Source: Flavobacterium sp. 9R (GTDB lineage: Bacteria; Bacteroidota; Bacteroidia; Flavobacteriales; Flavobacteriaceae). From it: a stretch of 64,000 nucleotides of DNA. The translations under genes and the position numbers were made by a program. The notes beneath the pieces were generated by a model, which was not told the origin of the DNA, did no database searches, and worked only from the letters and a program-made list of their open reading frames with translations. Below, one piece after another: positions 9,627 to 17,488 of the stretch (position 1 is its first letter; every line of letters begins with the position of its first letter). Where the stretch lies: NCBI RefSeq assembly GCF_902506345.1, contig NZ_LR733413.1, forward strand, positions 1,939,683 to 2,003,682. The letters run 5' to 3'.

Positions 9627-9770
9627 TAGCCCAGATGGGAATGGAAAGCCCGGAGTGCCGCGCTCTAGTTTTTTCTTGGTAGAAAAGAGCGACCAAAGGA
9701 AGCTCCTTTTATGCCTAGAAAAACAGAGCGCGGCGCGAGGACTTGTAATGTACAGCTGGATTGGCTCCTG
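9627..9770 (+). repeat. Dispersed hairpin element, copy 1
   Basis: About 144 bases with conserved ends (TTAGCCCAGATGGGAATGG ... GGACTTGTAATGTACAGCTGG) and a conserved centre (GAGCGACCAAAGGAAGCT). Between these lie locus-specific arms that can pair (GCCGCGCTCT near 9657 with AGAGCGCGGC near 9725). Copies 2 and 3 (24209-24349, 42711-42856) share the ends and centre but have different, self-complementary arms. It lies just upstream of the rarA promoter. Short open frames across it look accidental. Confidence 0.85.
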
Positions 9771-9788
9771 AAAACTATAAAAAATGTT

Positions 9789-9796
9789 TATTTTTG
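9789..9796 (+). promoter_or_regulatory. -7 element of the rarA promoter (TAttTTTG)
   Basis: TATTTTTG ends 4 bases before the ATG at 9801. It fixes the start at [12 protein letters not shown]; the longer in-frame extension upstream would run through the promoter and the repeat element. Confidence 0.75.
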
Positions 9797-9800
9797 TGGT

Positions 9801-11078
9801 ATGGAAGCACCTTTAGCAGAACGCATTCGGCCACAAGCCTTGACGGATTATATTAGTCAAACGCATTTGGTGGGCCCTAACGGCTCGTTGACACAACAAA
9901 TTAAGAACGGAATCATTCCCTCGCTGCTATTGTGGGGACCTCCGGGTACTGGCAAAACTACGTTGGCGCAGATTATTGCGCAGGAATCGAAAAGACCTTT
10001 TTATGAATTGAGTGCTATCAATTCTGGGGTGAAAGACATTCGGGATGTGATTGAAAAAGCCAAACAAAGTGGCGGATTATTTACAGCCAAAAATCCGATT
10101 TTGTTTATTGATGAGATTCATCGGTTTAGTAAATCGCAACAAGATTCACTTTTGGCGGCGGTGGAAAAAGGATGGATTACTTTGATTGGTGCTACGACTG
10201 AAAATCCAAGTTTTGAGGTGATTCCCGCTTTGTTATCGCGTTGTCAAGTGTATATTTTGAATGCTTTTACCAAACAAGATTTAGAATCTCTGCTGGAAAG
10301 AGCGATGCAAGCGGACGCCATTTTGGCTAGCAAAAAAATTGAGCTAAAAGAAACCGAAGCTTTGCTGCGATTATCTGGAGGCGATGGTAGAAAACTGCTA
10401 AACATATTTGAATTGGTCGTCAATGCGTCGGCCTCGGAACCGATTATTATTACCAATGAGCGGGTTTTGGAATTGGTGCAACAAAATACGGTGTTGTATG
10501 ACAAGACAGGAGAACAGCATTATGACATTGTTTCTGCTTTTATAAAATCGATTCGAGGGAGCGATCCCAATGGAGCTGTATATTGGTTGGCCCGAATGAT
10601 TGAAGGTGGCGAAGATGTAAAATTCATAGCAAGACGTATGTTAATTTTGGCAAGTGAAGACATTGGCAATGCTAACCCCACGGCCTTTATTATGGCTAAT
10701 AATACGTTTCAGGCTGTGGCTACCATTGGTTATCCTGAGAGCCGTATCATTTTGAGTCAGTGTGCGGTTTATTTGGCAACTTCCCCAAAAAGTAATGCCT
10801 CTTATATGGCCATAGGCACAGCACAACAAATCGTAAAACAAACGGGAGATTTGCCGGTACCCTTGCACTTAAGAAACGCTCCAACGAAATTAATGAAGGA
10901 GTTGGGCTATGGCGAAGAATACAAATATTCGCACGATTACGCTAACAATTTTGCCGAGCAAGAATTCCTTCCTGACGCGCTGAGCAACACGCCTATTTAT
11001 GTTCCCGGGAATAACTCAAGAGAAAACAGTATTCGAGAGTTTTTGAAAAATAGATGGAAAGATAAGTATGGATACTAA
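9801..11078 (+). CDS. rarA: Replication-associated recombination protein A (MgsA/WRNIP1 family AAA ATPase)
   Basis: Clamp-loader-like AAA+ ATPase of 425 residues that acts at stalled replication forks. [12 protein letters not shown] is the family N-terminus. Walker A is GPPGTGKTT, Walker B is LFIDEIHRF, sensor 1 lies in [12 protein letters not shown], and the C-terminal MgsA tetramerisation domain includes [21 protein letters not shown] (split here as GGEDVKF and [13 protein letters not shown]). The start at 9801 was chosen because a -7 element lies 4 bases upstream. It ends before a hairpin terminator and faces a minus-strand gene. Confidence 0.95.
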   Translation: MEAPLAERIRPQALTDYISQTHLVGPNGSLTQQIKNGIIPSLLLWGPPGTGKTTLAQIIAQESKRPFYELSAINSGVKDIRDVIEKAKQSGGLFTAKNPILFIDEIHRFSKSQQDSLLAAVEKGWITLIGATTENPSFEVIPALLSRCQVYILNAFTKQDLESLLERAMQADAILASKKIELKETEALLRLSGGDGRKLLNIFELVVNASASEPIIITNERVLELVQQNTVLYDKTGEQHYDIVSAFIKSIRGSDPNGAVYWLARMIEGGEDVKFIARRMLILASEDIGNANPTAFIMANNTFQAVATIGYPESRIILSQCAVYLATSPKSNASYMAIGTAQQIVKQTGDLPVPLHLRNAPTKLMKELGYGEEYKYSHDYANNFAEQEFLPDALSNTPIYVPGNNSRENSIREFLKNRWKDKYGY

Positions 11079-11114
11079 TGAAGTTAGAGGTTAGAGGTAT
11101 ATAAAACAAAAAAT

Positions 11115-11150
11115 GAGAATGCTATGATAAATCAAAGCATTCTCGTTTTT
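11115..11150 (+). terminator. Terminator after rarA
   Basis: Perfect 9-base stem GAGAATGCT / AGCATTCTC with a 12-base loop, then GTTTTT. It lies between the convergent rarA and the minus-strand gene at 11182. The AT-rich flanks may let it act in both directions. Confidence 0.88.
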
Positions 11151-11181
11151 ATTTATTTGTTGGATTAGCGCGCTAAATTAA

Positions 11182-11946
11182 CTAAAACTTAATCGCAATT
11201 TTTTCAGACATCAATTGGTCATTTTGATAATACTCAAAATACCAATCGTTCTCTTTTAAAAGTAAAGCACCTTGAACGCCGTCTCTAACAGCCGTAAAGT
11301 AATCGCTTTTTGAGGTTTTGTATAATTTCATAACAACTTTTGGAGTCGTATCTACTAATTGATAGCCATTGGCTGTAGGCTGCGCGTAATAGACCGTAGT
11401 ATTGGCTGCGACATTAGTTGCTACTACAGTGCTAACAGGCGCACTAACATTGGATACAACTGGGACTGGAACGGCAACAGGCTTTGGTGTTGGAACTACA
11501 TTTGCATTTGTTGAAACTACAGGTGTTGCTCCTGGAGTGTACTTATAATTCATTGCATACAACGAATTAAAAGCTTCGTTTATCGCTTCTGTATACGCCA
11601 ATTGATAGTCTTTTTCTTTGGTATAACCTGTAGTTGATTTAAAAATTTCCTTTCCATTACAATCTTTCAACACAAAATACATCTTGGTAGCCAAAAAAGC
11701 TTTTACATTAATAACGTCAATATACAACAAACTGCATTTGTCGTAGGAATTAGGCTCTTCTGCATAAAACGCTTCAAAACCAGCTTTACTCAAATTATAC
11801 TTCGTTAGTGTAGATACACGGTATTCATTTTGTTTTTTTTGAAAATCAAATTTCAAAGGAACAATAACCGCTCTAAAATCATTTAGCGATTGAGCAAATG
11901 AAAAACTAGTCAAAAGGGCGAAAAAGAATAAAAAACGTACTTTCAT
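11182..11946 (-). CDS. Secreted protein of unknown function
   Basis: Family not recognised. The 254-residue translation starts MKVRFLFFFALLTSFSFAQ, a clear signal peptide cut after about residue 19, so it is periplasmic or outer-membrane associated. Residues 20-135 look like a small folded domain (KEIFKSTTGYTKEKDYQLAYTEA split over 105-128). A Pro/Val/Ala/Thr-rich linker follows, about 140-190 (repeated PVxxV and VVATN-type runs), and then a C-terminal domain of about 60 residues ending MSEKIAIKF. The start was placed at 11944-11946 because the signal peptide begins there; the longer open frame upstream overlaps the yjjG gene. It lies downstream of yjjG with a 59-base gap. Confidence 0.75.
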   Translation of the reverse strand: MKVRFLFFFALLTSFSFAQSLNDFRAVIVPLKFDFQKKQNEYRVSTLTKYNLSKAGFEAFYAEEPNSYDKCSLLYIDVINVKAFLATKMYFVLKDCNGKEIFKSTTGYTKEKDYQLAYTEAINEAFNSLYAMNYKYTPGATPVVSTNANVVPTPKPVAVPVPVVSNVSAPVSTVVATNVAANTTVYYAQPTANGYQLVDTTPKVVMKLYKTSKSDYFTAVRDGVQGALLLKENDWYFEYYQNDQLMSEKIAIKF

Positions 11947-12005
11947 TATCATTATTTTTAAAGTAAAAAAACAGAGGAAAAAGCCTCTTTCTAATTGGTT
12001 TAAAG

Positions 12006-12695
12006 TTACAAGAAATTTTGTAACTCTAGTAAATGTTTCACTTGTTTGATTTTGGGGTCTACGGGAACTTGATTTGGATTGAAAAATATAGCTGTTAAAC
12101 CAGCATTTATAGCCCCATTTACATCTGCATCGAGACAATCACCAATCATTACACTCTGCTCTTTTTTGGTATTGGCCACTTCGAGTGCGTGCTCAAAAAT
12201 AATAGGGTTCGGCTTCTTAACTCTTGCCATTTCTGAATTGGTGATGGTTTTAAAATAAATTTCTAAATTAGAATTTCTAACTTTTTTATCTTGAACAGCA
12301 GCAAAACCGTTTGTAATGATATGCAAAGTATATTTCTTATGCAAGTATTCTAAAATATCAATAGTTCCTTCGAATAGAAAGTTATTTTCAGGCAACAAAT
12401 CAATATAGTCAATTGCCATTTGATGAATTGCTGCGTCAGAAATGGCATATCCTAAAGCATCAAATGACAATTTCAAACGGTCATAACGCAATTGATTATG
12501 CGAAATTTGGTCATTTTGATATAATTTCCAACAAGCTTGATTAATTGGGATATATTTTTCTATAAATAAAGTCGTATCTACATCAGGATGATTTTTTTTG
12601 AAAATAGCATCAAAAGCCATTTCAGAATTTTTGTCAAAATCCCAAAGAGTGTGATCTAAATCAAAAAAGACATCGGTTATATTTTTTAACAGCAT
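12006..12695 (-). CDS. yjjG: YjjG-family HAD nucleotidase
   Basis: Haloacid-dehalogenase-fold phosphatase of 229 residues. Members of the YjjG family hydrolyse pyrimidine nucleoside monophosphates, including non-canonical ones (house-cleaning role). Motif I is FFDLDHTLWDFD with the nucleophilic Asp; motif II is in HIITNGF; motif III Lys is in RVKKPNP; motif IV is IGDCLDADVNGA. The cap domain spans about 20-85. It starts only 5 bases after the stop of the RES toxin gene, so it is probably co-transcribed with the toxin-antitoxin pair, an unusual placement for this enzyme. Confidence 0.88.
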   Translation of the reverse strand: MLLKNITDVFFDLDHTLWDFDKNSEMAFDAIFKKNHPDVDTTLFIEKYIPINQACWKLYQNDQISHNQLRYDRLKLSFDALGYAISDAAIHQMAIDYIDLLPENNFLFEGTIDILEYLHKKYTLHIITNGFAAVQDKKVRNSNLEIYFKTITNSEMARVKKPNPIIFEHALEVANTKKEQSVMIGDCLDADVNGAINAGLTAIFFNPNQVPVDPKIKQVKHLLELQNFL

Positions 12696-12700
12696 AAAAC

Positions 12701-13159
12701 TTATTTGAATATTCGTTTATCGAAAGGGAAATCAATTTGGTCTATGATTTGAATTTGCTTAAAATCCTGATGAAACGGATTAATTAAGAAATTAAAATCT
12801 CCTTTGACTACAGCCGAAGGTACTTTCAGTATAGCAAAATCATTTTGTTGAATAAAACGGTCTCCAATTACAGCCGTATGAAAAGAGGAAGGAAACACAT
12901 TCCAATCCGATTGTAAATCAGCAATTTTGACTTCGCTGATTTCGATAGTGTCAGGAATAGCAATGGTTAGCATTACAAAATCATTTGGTAAAGTAGCTAA
13001 TGACAAATGTACTACCACTTCCGCCATAGCAAGTGCTCTACTTTCTGCTGTATAAATGATTTCTGTGCCTTTAGAATTCCATCTCGCACCACACATTGAA
13101 GCGCCTTTTCCAGATAATTCTATTGGATATTTCTTTCTAGCTAGTCGAAAAACTTCCAT
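12701..13159 (-). CDS. RES-domain toxin of an Xre/RES toxin-antitoxin pair
   Basis: RES-domain proteins characterised so far degrade NAD+ (ADP-ribosyltransferase-like fold), which arrests growth. The 152-residue protein has the diagnostic residues: Arg near the N-terminus (VFRLARKKYP), GARWNSKGTEIIYTAES with the second Arg, and the Glu of LAMAEVVVHLS; the conserved Ser is likely the one in VFPSSFHTAV or KVPSAVV. Its ATG overlaps the antitoxin stop (TAATG), so the two are translationally coupled, with the antitoxin made first. No frameshift or truncation is seen, so the toxin looks intact. Confidence 0.9.
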   Translation of the reverse strand: MEVFRLARKKYPIELSGKGASMCGARWNSKGTEIIYTAESRALAMAEVVVHLSLATLPNDFVMLTIAIPDTIEISEVKIADLQSDWNVFPSSFHTAVIGDRFIQQNDFAILKVPSAVVKGDFNFLINPFHQDFKQIQIIDQIDFPFDKRIFK

Positions 13160-13662
13160 TACACAAAAATACCTTGGTCGATTTTTATCATTTCTTGCAA
13201 AACCATTTCTTTGCCGTAAGAATCTCGCAACAACTCAATTGGTTTTAGATTCCCTAAAGCATAAGACGGAAGCGTTAGCCAGCTGTAAAACTGTTCTTCT
13301 GAATCGAAAATTGCTCTTCCAACCGTTGTAACTTCAGCAAGTTCTAATATTTTTTCGGATTGTAAAGGTTTAAAAACAAAACTATCCTTGGCACGACTGC
13401 GTTGTAAAGATTTTGTGGATATTCCTAAGAAAAGCGCCCAATCTTCTTCATTAAATGGAGTTTGTTCTTGAATCAATTTAAAAAATTCATAGGGAATCCC
13501 TTCGCGAATGGCGTGAACAATTAGCATTTTATTCTTTAAGAAATCGGCATACGTCAATTTTTTATTTAAAACTTTGTAGCCACTAGTTTGTTCTAACTTT
13601 GAAACAAAAGAACGAACCATCGCATTAATAGCTGTGTGTGAATTTAGTTTAATTGCTTCCAT
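13159..13662 (-). CDS. Xre/MbcA/ParS-family antitoxin (DUF2384)
   Basis: Antitoxin for the RES toxin, 167 residues. The N-terminal Xre-like helix-turn-helix region is about 20-95 (EEDWALFLGISTKSLQRSR). The C-terminal DUF2384 domain is about 100-167 (AIFDSEEQFYSWLTLPS, then LKPIELLRDSYGKEMV), which docks on the toxin. The ATG at 13660-13662 (MEAIKLNSH) is chosen rather than an upstream TTG-type start, because the upstream extension falls inside the promoter and a 31-base inverted repeat. The last base of the stop overlaps the toxin start. Confidence 0.9.
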   Translation of the reverse strand: MEAIKLNSHTAINAMVRSFVSKLEQTSGYKVLNKKLTYADFLKNKMLIVHAIREGIPYEFFKLIQEQTPFNEEDWALFLGISTKSLQRSRAKDSFVFKPLQSEKILELAEVTTVGRAIFDSEEQFYSWLTLPSYALGNLKPIELLRDSYGKEMVLQEMIKIDQGIFV

Positions 13663-13668
13663 AAAAAA

Positions 13669-13699
13669 GACATTTGTCTGCAAATATAAGACAAATGTC
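13669..13699 (-). promoter_or_regulatory. Operator/promoter of the Xre-RES operon
   Basis: Perfect inverted repeat GACATTTGTCT (13669-13679) / AGACAAATGTC (13689-13699), separated by 9 bases. The minus-strand -7 element TAtaTTTG lies in the spacer and its last base touches the arm, so a dimer bound to the arms would sit on the promoter. It ends 6 bases before the antitoxin ATG. This is the expected layout for autorepression by the antitoxin or complex. Confidence 0.85.
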
Positions 13700-13716
13700 C
13701 ATATTAAATACGTTAA

Positions 13717-14409
13717 TTATAAAATTCCTTCATCAGCAAAGCTAAAATAACTATGCTCAGTGACAATTATATGGTCTAAAACAGGAATATCCAACTGTAG
13801 TCCAGCATTTTTAATTCTTTTAGTTACCTGAATATCGGCTTCGCTGGCTTGGAGTTTTCCTGACGGGTGATTATGCGCCAAAACAATTGCAACCGCATTT
13901 TGCTCTAATGCTATTTTAAATACTAATCGCACATCAACAATCGTCCCTGTAATTCCGCCTTTGCTGAGTTGTGCTTTAAAAATAATCTTATTCGCATTAT
14001 TAAGATATACTACCCAAAACTCTTCGTGAGCTAACTCCCCTATAATTGGATACATTTCTTGATACATCACTTTACTGGAAGTTACTTTTACCAATTCGAG
14101 AGGGTTTTCTTCTTTTCTTCGTCGGCCTAATTCTAAAGCGGCTGCAATCGTAATGGCTTTGGCTTCACCAATCCCTTTAAATTCCATTAATTGAGTTAAA
14201 GATTGTTTTCCTAAAGAAGATAAATTATTATTGACGCTAGCTAAAATACGTTTACTGAGTGCCACTGCCGATTCATTTCTACTTCCTGAACCTATCAAAA
14301 TGGCGACTAATTCGGCATCGCTTAAAGCACTTTTACCTTTGAGCATCATTTTTTCGCGAGGCTTGTCATCTTCAGACCAATGGGTAATAGGGAAATTAGT
14401 TGCTTCCAA
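13717..14409 (-). CDS. radC: RadC-family JAB/MPN protein
   Basis: A 230-residue protein with an N-terminal helix-hairpin-helix region (FKGIGEAKAITIAAALELG, about 67-90) and a C-terminal JAMM metalloprotease-like domain (VLAHNHPSGKLQASEAD, metal-binding His, His and Asp). The family is historically called DNA repair protein RadC, but its real function is not established. It is transcribed in the same direction as the toxin-antitoxin pair but separated from it by that pair's own promoter. The ATG at 14407-14409 gives the usual length. Confidence 0.92.
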   Translation of the reverse strand: MEATNFPITHWSEDDKPREKMMLKGKSALSDAELVAILIGSGSRNESAVALSKRILASVNNNLSSLGKQSLTQLMEFKGIGEAKAITIAAALELGRRRKEENPLELVKVTSSKVMYQEMYPIIGELAHEEFWVVYLNNANKIIFKAQLSKGGITGTIVDVRLVFKIALEQNAVAIVLAHNHPSGKLQASEADIQVTKRIKNAGLQLDIPVLDHIIVTEHSYFSFADEGIL

Positions 14410-14479
14410 ATGCTAAATAATTAAAATTGAACACTATACTAGTTTAAAAAAAACATCGTTTTATAATAAAAGTAAAAAA

Positions 14480-15085
14480 ATGAAAGCAATTTATTTAATT
14501 TTCCTACTAAATTATTTTTCGGCTACTACTACAAATCCAGCTTTTACATCAAATACAAGACCCTTTTCAATACAACTTTCGGAAGCTGCGCTAGCAATTA
14601 TAAATCCAAATATCAAATATGACCCCACTTATTGTTCCATAAAATATCCAAATGGGGATGTTCCCAAAAACAAAGGCGTTTGTACCGATGTAGTAATAAG
14701 AGCCTACAGAAAACTCAATATTGATTTACAAAAAGAAGTACACGAGGATATGAAAGCAAATTTTCCAAAATATCCTAATCTCAAAAAATGGGGAATGAAG
14801 AAAACCGATACCAACATTGACCACAGAAGGGTTCCAAATTTGGAAGTTTTCTTTGAAAGAAAAGGTAAAAAACTATTAGTATCCGATAACGCTAAGGATT
14901 ACAAAACCGGAGACATTGTCACTTGGATGATTAACGGAAAACTTCCTCACATAGGAATTGTAACTCATAAGAAAACAAGTGATGGCTTGCGCCCCTTACT
15001 TGTTCATAATGTTGGGTACGGACAAGTCCTAGAAGATTGCTTATTCAAATACAAAATAGTGGGGCACTTTCAATACGAGAAATAA
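14480..15085 (+). CDS. Exported DUF1287-family protein
   Basis: A 201-residue protein with a short hydrophobic N-terminus that may be a signal peptide (1-20). The DUF1287 signature is clear: KYPNGDVPKNKGVCTDVVIR with a candidate catalytic Cys, then the acidic DMKANFP, NIDHRRVPNLEVFF, YKTGDIVTWMI, HIGIV and a late HNVGYG. The fold belongs to the NlpC/P60-like or transglutaminase-like group, with Cys, His and Asp in order, so a hydrolase acting in the envelope is plausible. No activity is established. Single gene, convergent with mpl across a terminator. Confidence 0.85.
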   Translation: MKAIYLIFLLNYFSATTTNPAFTSNTRPFSIQLSEAALAIINPNIKYDPTYCSIKYPNGDVPKNKGVCTDVVIRAYRKLNIDLQKEVHEDMKANFPKYPNLKKWGMKKTDTNIDHRRVPNLEVFFERKGKKLLVSDNAKDYKTGDIVTWMINGKLPHIGIVTHKKTSDGLRPLLVHNVGYGQVLEDCLFKYKIVGHFQYEK

Positions 15086-15086
15086 A

Positions 15087-15115
15087 AAAAGGTGCCAAAA
15101 ACTGACACCTTATCA
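15087..15115. terminator. Terminator between DUF1287 gene and mpl
   Basis: Stem AAGGTG plus CA / TG plus CACCTT around an A-rich loop, flanked by A-run and T-rich sequence. Placed between convergent genes, so probably bidirectional. Confidence 0.75.
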
Positions 15116-15134
15116 TTATTTTATCGACTCGATA

Positions 15135-16490
15135 TTACAACATCAAATTTTTAACCTCATCAAAATTCAACCCTCCGTAATTTCCAGAGCTCATTAATAG
15201 CAATGCTGAGTTTTCTAAATTTTGATTAAACAAAAAAGTCTTGAATTCGGCTGGATTAGTATAAATAATTAAGTCTTCTCTATTGAAAGCTTTGGCTATT
15301 TGTTCATACGTCACTTCTTCGAGTTGCTTAATTTTTACGGCATCAGGAGAATAGAAAACCACGGCAACATCAGCATATTCAAGCGCTCCTTCGTATTCTT
15401 TTAAAAATTCAGCATTCAAACTGCTGTAAGTGTGTAATTCCAAACAAGCTACCAACGTACGATCAGGATATTGCTCTTTTACCGCTTTTGTAGTTGCCGC
15501 TACTTTACTCGGCGAATGAGCAAAATCTTTATAAGCCACTTTCCCTTTACCTTCGGCTATTTTCTCTAAGCGTTTCGAAGCTCCTTTAAAACTAGCAATC
15601 GCTTCATAAAAATCAGCTTCATCTACACCCATATTTTGACAAATCCATTTGGCTCCAGCGAGATTGTTCAAATTATGTGCTCCAAAGACTTCAATTGGCA
15701 TAGGGCCTTCTGGCGTTTCTAAAAGTGTAACACCATCTTTTACTTCATAATTTGGAGTGGTATATGCCATTTTTCGAATAGGATTCGTAGCTGCTTCGGC
15801 CACTCTTTTCACTTCTGAATCTTCTGCATTATACACTAAAATCCCGCCATTGGTGATTTTGTCAATAAAAATCTCGAATTGATTCACGTAATTTTCATAG
15901 GTCGGAAAAACATTGATATGGTCCCAAGCAATTCCAGAAATCAAAGCAATGTTCGGTTGGTACAAATGAAATTTTGGTCTTCTATCAATTGGTGAAGACA
16001 AATACTCATCCCCTTCCAAAACCATAAAATCATTTTCTTCTGTAAGATGCACCATAGTATCAAAGCCTTCCAATTGGGCGCCCACCATATAATCAACTTC
16101 TATGTTATGATAGTGCATCACGTGCAAAATCATTGAGGTAATTGTAGTTTTTCCGTGCGACCCTCCTATTACAACACGGGTTTTGTTTTTGGATTGTTCG
16201 TATAAAAACTCAGGGTAAGAATAAATTTTCAATCCTAATTCTTGAGCTTTTAATAATTCTGGATTATCAGCTTTAGCGTGCATTCCTAGAATCACGGCTT
16301 CAATATCAGCAGTGATTTTTTCAGGAAACCAACCTAGTTCAGCAGGCAAAATTCCTTTTTTATCCAAACGAGATTTTGAAGGTTCGAAAATAGCATCGTC
16401 GCTACCCGTTACTTGATATCCTTTGTTGTGAAGAGCCAAGGCCAAATTGTGCATTGCACTTCCGCCAATAGCTATAAAATGAGTTTTCAT
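15135..16490 (-). CDS. mpl: Mur-family ligase, UDP-MurNAc:L-Ala-gamma-D-Glu-meso-DAP ligase type
   Basis: Murein-recycling ligase that re-attaches the stem tripeptide to UDP-N-acetylmuramate; 451 residues. The N-terminal Rossmann-like domain starts MKTHFIAIGGSAMHNLALAL, the central ATP-binding motif is VIGGSHGKTTITSM, and later Mur signatures are GVDEADFYEAIASFKG and AHSPSKVAAT. The N-terminus and the short spacing favour Mpl over MurC. The start was placed at the ATG at 16488-16490, where the family begins; an upstream in-frame ATG adds a non-conserved tail. It is followed upstream on the same strand by a TPR protein gene, 45 bases away. Confidence 0.9.
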   Translation of the reverse strand: MKTHFIAIGGSAMHNLALALHNKGYQVTGSDDAIFEPSKSRLDKKGILPAELGWFPEKITADIEAVILGMHAKADNPELLKAQELGLKIYSYPEFLYEQSKNKTRVVIGGSHGKTTITSMILHVMHYHNIEVDYMVGAQLEGFDTMVHLTEENDFMVLEGDEYLSSPIDRRPKFHLYQPNIALISGIAWDHINVFPTYENYVNQFEIFIDKITNGGILVYNAEDSEVKRVAEAATNPIRKMAYTTPNYEVKDGVTLLETPEGPMPIEVFGAHNLNNLAGAKWICQNMGVDEADFYEAIASFKGASKRLEKIAEGKGKVAYKDFAHSPSKVAATTKAVKEQYPDRTLVACLELHTYSSLNAEFLKEYEGALEYADVAVVFYSPDAVKIKQLEEVTYEQIAKAFNREDLIIYTNPAEFKTFLFNQNLENSALLLMSSGNYGGLNFDEVKNLML

Positions 16491-16535
16491 AGTAAATTCT
16501 AGATTTATAAGTTCCAAATTCCAATTGAAATTTGA

Positions 16536-17225
16536 TTAATTTTTTTCAAATTGCCCTTTTAGTTCTTGCGCTTTCTTAGGGTTGTTTAATTTTTTCAAAT
16601 ATAATTGATATAATTTTTGAAAAGTAACTTTTGAATTGCCAATTTCGTGCGCTTTTTTATATTGAATTTCAGCAGCCGAATAGCGGTCAAAATACTCCTC
16701 AATATGCCCACGTGACAAATAACCATCAACAGGAGAAATTTTCAATAACTCATTAGAATACTGTATTGCTTTCGACTGACTACCACCAACAATTCCGGGC
16801 AATTGCAAATTGAGTTCAATAAGTGCCCATCTCGCATCAATGTGTTTAGGCTCGAGAGTTATGGCCTTTTCAAAAGAGGAACGGATATCACCAATCATCC
16901 CCAAAGCCTTGAATTTATTCACCTCTTTAGCTTTCATCCCCATAACGCCACCACATTTGTAATGATAGTCGGCTTCATTTGGTTTTACTTTTTTCAACTT
17001 ATTGTAATAGCCTAGCGCTTTATCCCATTGCTTTTGTTTTCCTGCAATATCGCCAAGATATTCGAGAGCTTTCAAATCATTTGGATTTGTTTTCAATACC
17101 GACTCAAACAAAGGAACTGCTTGTGCGTACTTTCCGGCTTCAAATAACTTTTCGGCTGTCTCGAAATTAGATTGTGAAACCATAAAAAAAGGAAATAGAA
17201 TAAAAAACAGTACTGATTTTTTCAT
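16536..17225 (-). CDS. Exported tetratricopeptide-repeat protein
   Basis: A 229-residue protein with an N-terminal signal peptide (MKKSVLFFILFPFFMVSQ) and at least three TPR units (FEAGKYAQAVPLFESVLKTN, then WDKALGYYNKLKKVKPNEAD, and a later AIQYSNELLKISP). Such proteins are scaffolds for protein complexes in the periplasm; the partner is not evident. It is 45 bases upstream of mpl on the same strand and may share its transcript. Confidence 0.85.
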   Translation of the reverse strand: MKKSVLFFILFPFFMVSQSNFETAEKLFEAGKYAQAVPLFESVLKTNPNDLKALEYLGDIAGKQKQWDKALGYYNKLKKVKPNEADYHYKCGGVMGMKAKEVNKFKALGMIGDIRSSFEKAITLEPKHIDARWALIELNLQLPGIVGGSQSKAIQYSNELLKISPVDGYLSRGHIEEYFDRYSAAEIQYKKAHEIGNSKVTFQKLYQLYLKKLNNPKKAQELKGQFEKN

Positions 17226-17420
17226 TCTTCAAAAATAAATAAATTTTAGAGTAAACAGACGCATAATTTACATTCAAGATAAACTATGACGAAATAAATA
17301 ATACAAAGAAAAAATTAAAATCACATTCCCCTAACACTACTACCCTATTTTCGTAAAAACTTTATATGAAATCGATAACAACCAAAAGTTTGCCTAAGCA
17401 AACACCAAAGAGAAACAAAT

Positions 17421-17451
17421 CGACCCGAGTGAAGCGAATTGGCGAAGCATA
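17421..17451 (-). repeat. 31-base dispersed intergenic repeat, copy A
   Basis: Read on the minus strand this is TATGCTTCGCCAATTCGCTT followed by CACTCGGGTCG. A second copy at 51972-52002 (plus strand) matches at 27 of 31 positions. Both copies lie in spacers. A small open frame of 36 codons (17366-17476) runs through this copy and is probably accidental. Confidence 0.75.
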
Positions 17452-17452
17452 C

Positions 17453-17488
17453 CATATGTGTCCATTAAAAATATAATTCACACATATG
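17453..17488 (+). promoter_or_regulatory. Inverted repeat that includes the metallophosphoesterase start codon
   Basis: CATATGTGT (17453-17461) and ACACATATG (17480-17488) are perfect 9-base arms around an 18-base AT-rich loop. The last three bases of the right arm are the ATG of the next gene, so in RNA the hairpin would hide the start codon. It could equally be an operator in DNA. Confidence 0.55.

Noticed and set aside
9517..9771. 84-codon open frame across the rhomboid-rarA spacer
   Set aside because: It overlaps the rhomboid gene start and runs through a non-coding repeat element whose arms vary between copies.
17366..17476. 36-codon basic peptide before the metallophosphoesterase
   Set aside because: About a third of it is the 31-base dispersed repeat, and it has no clear promoter or family; probably accidental.
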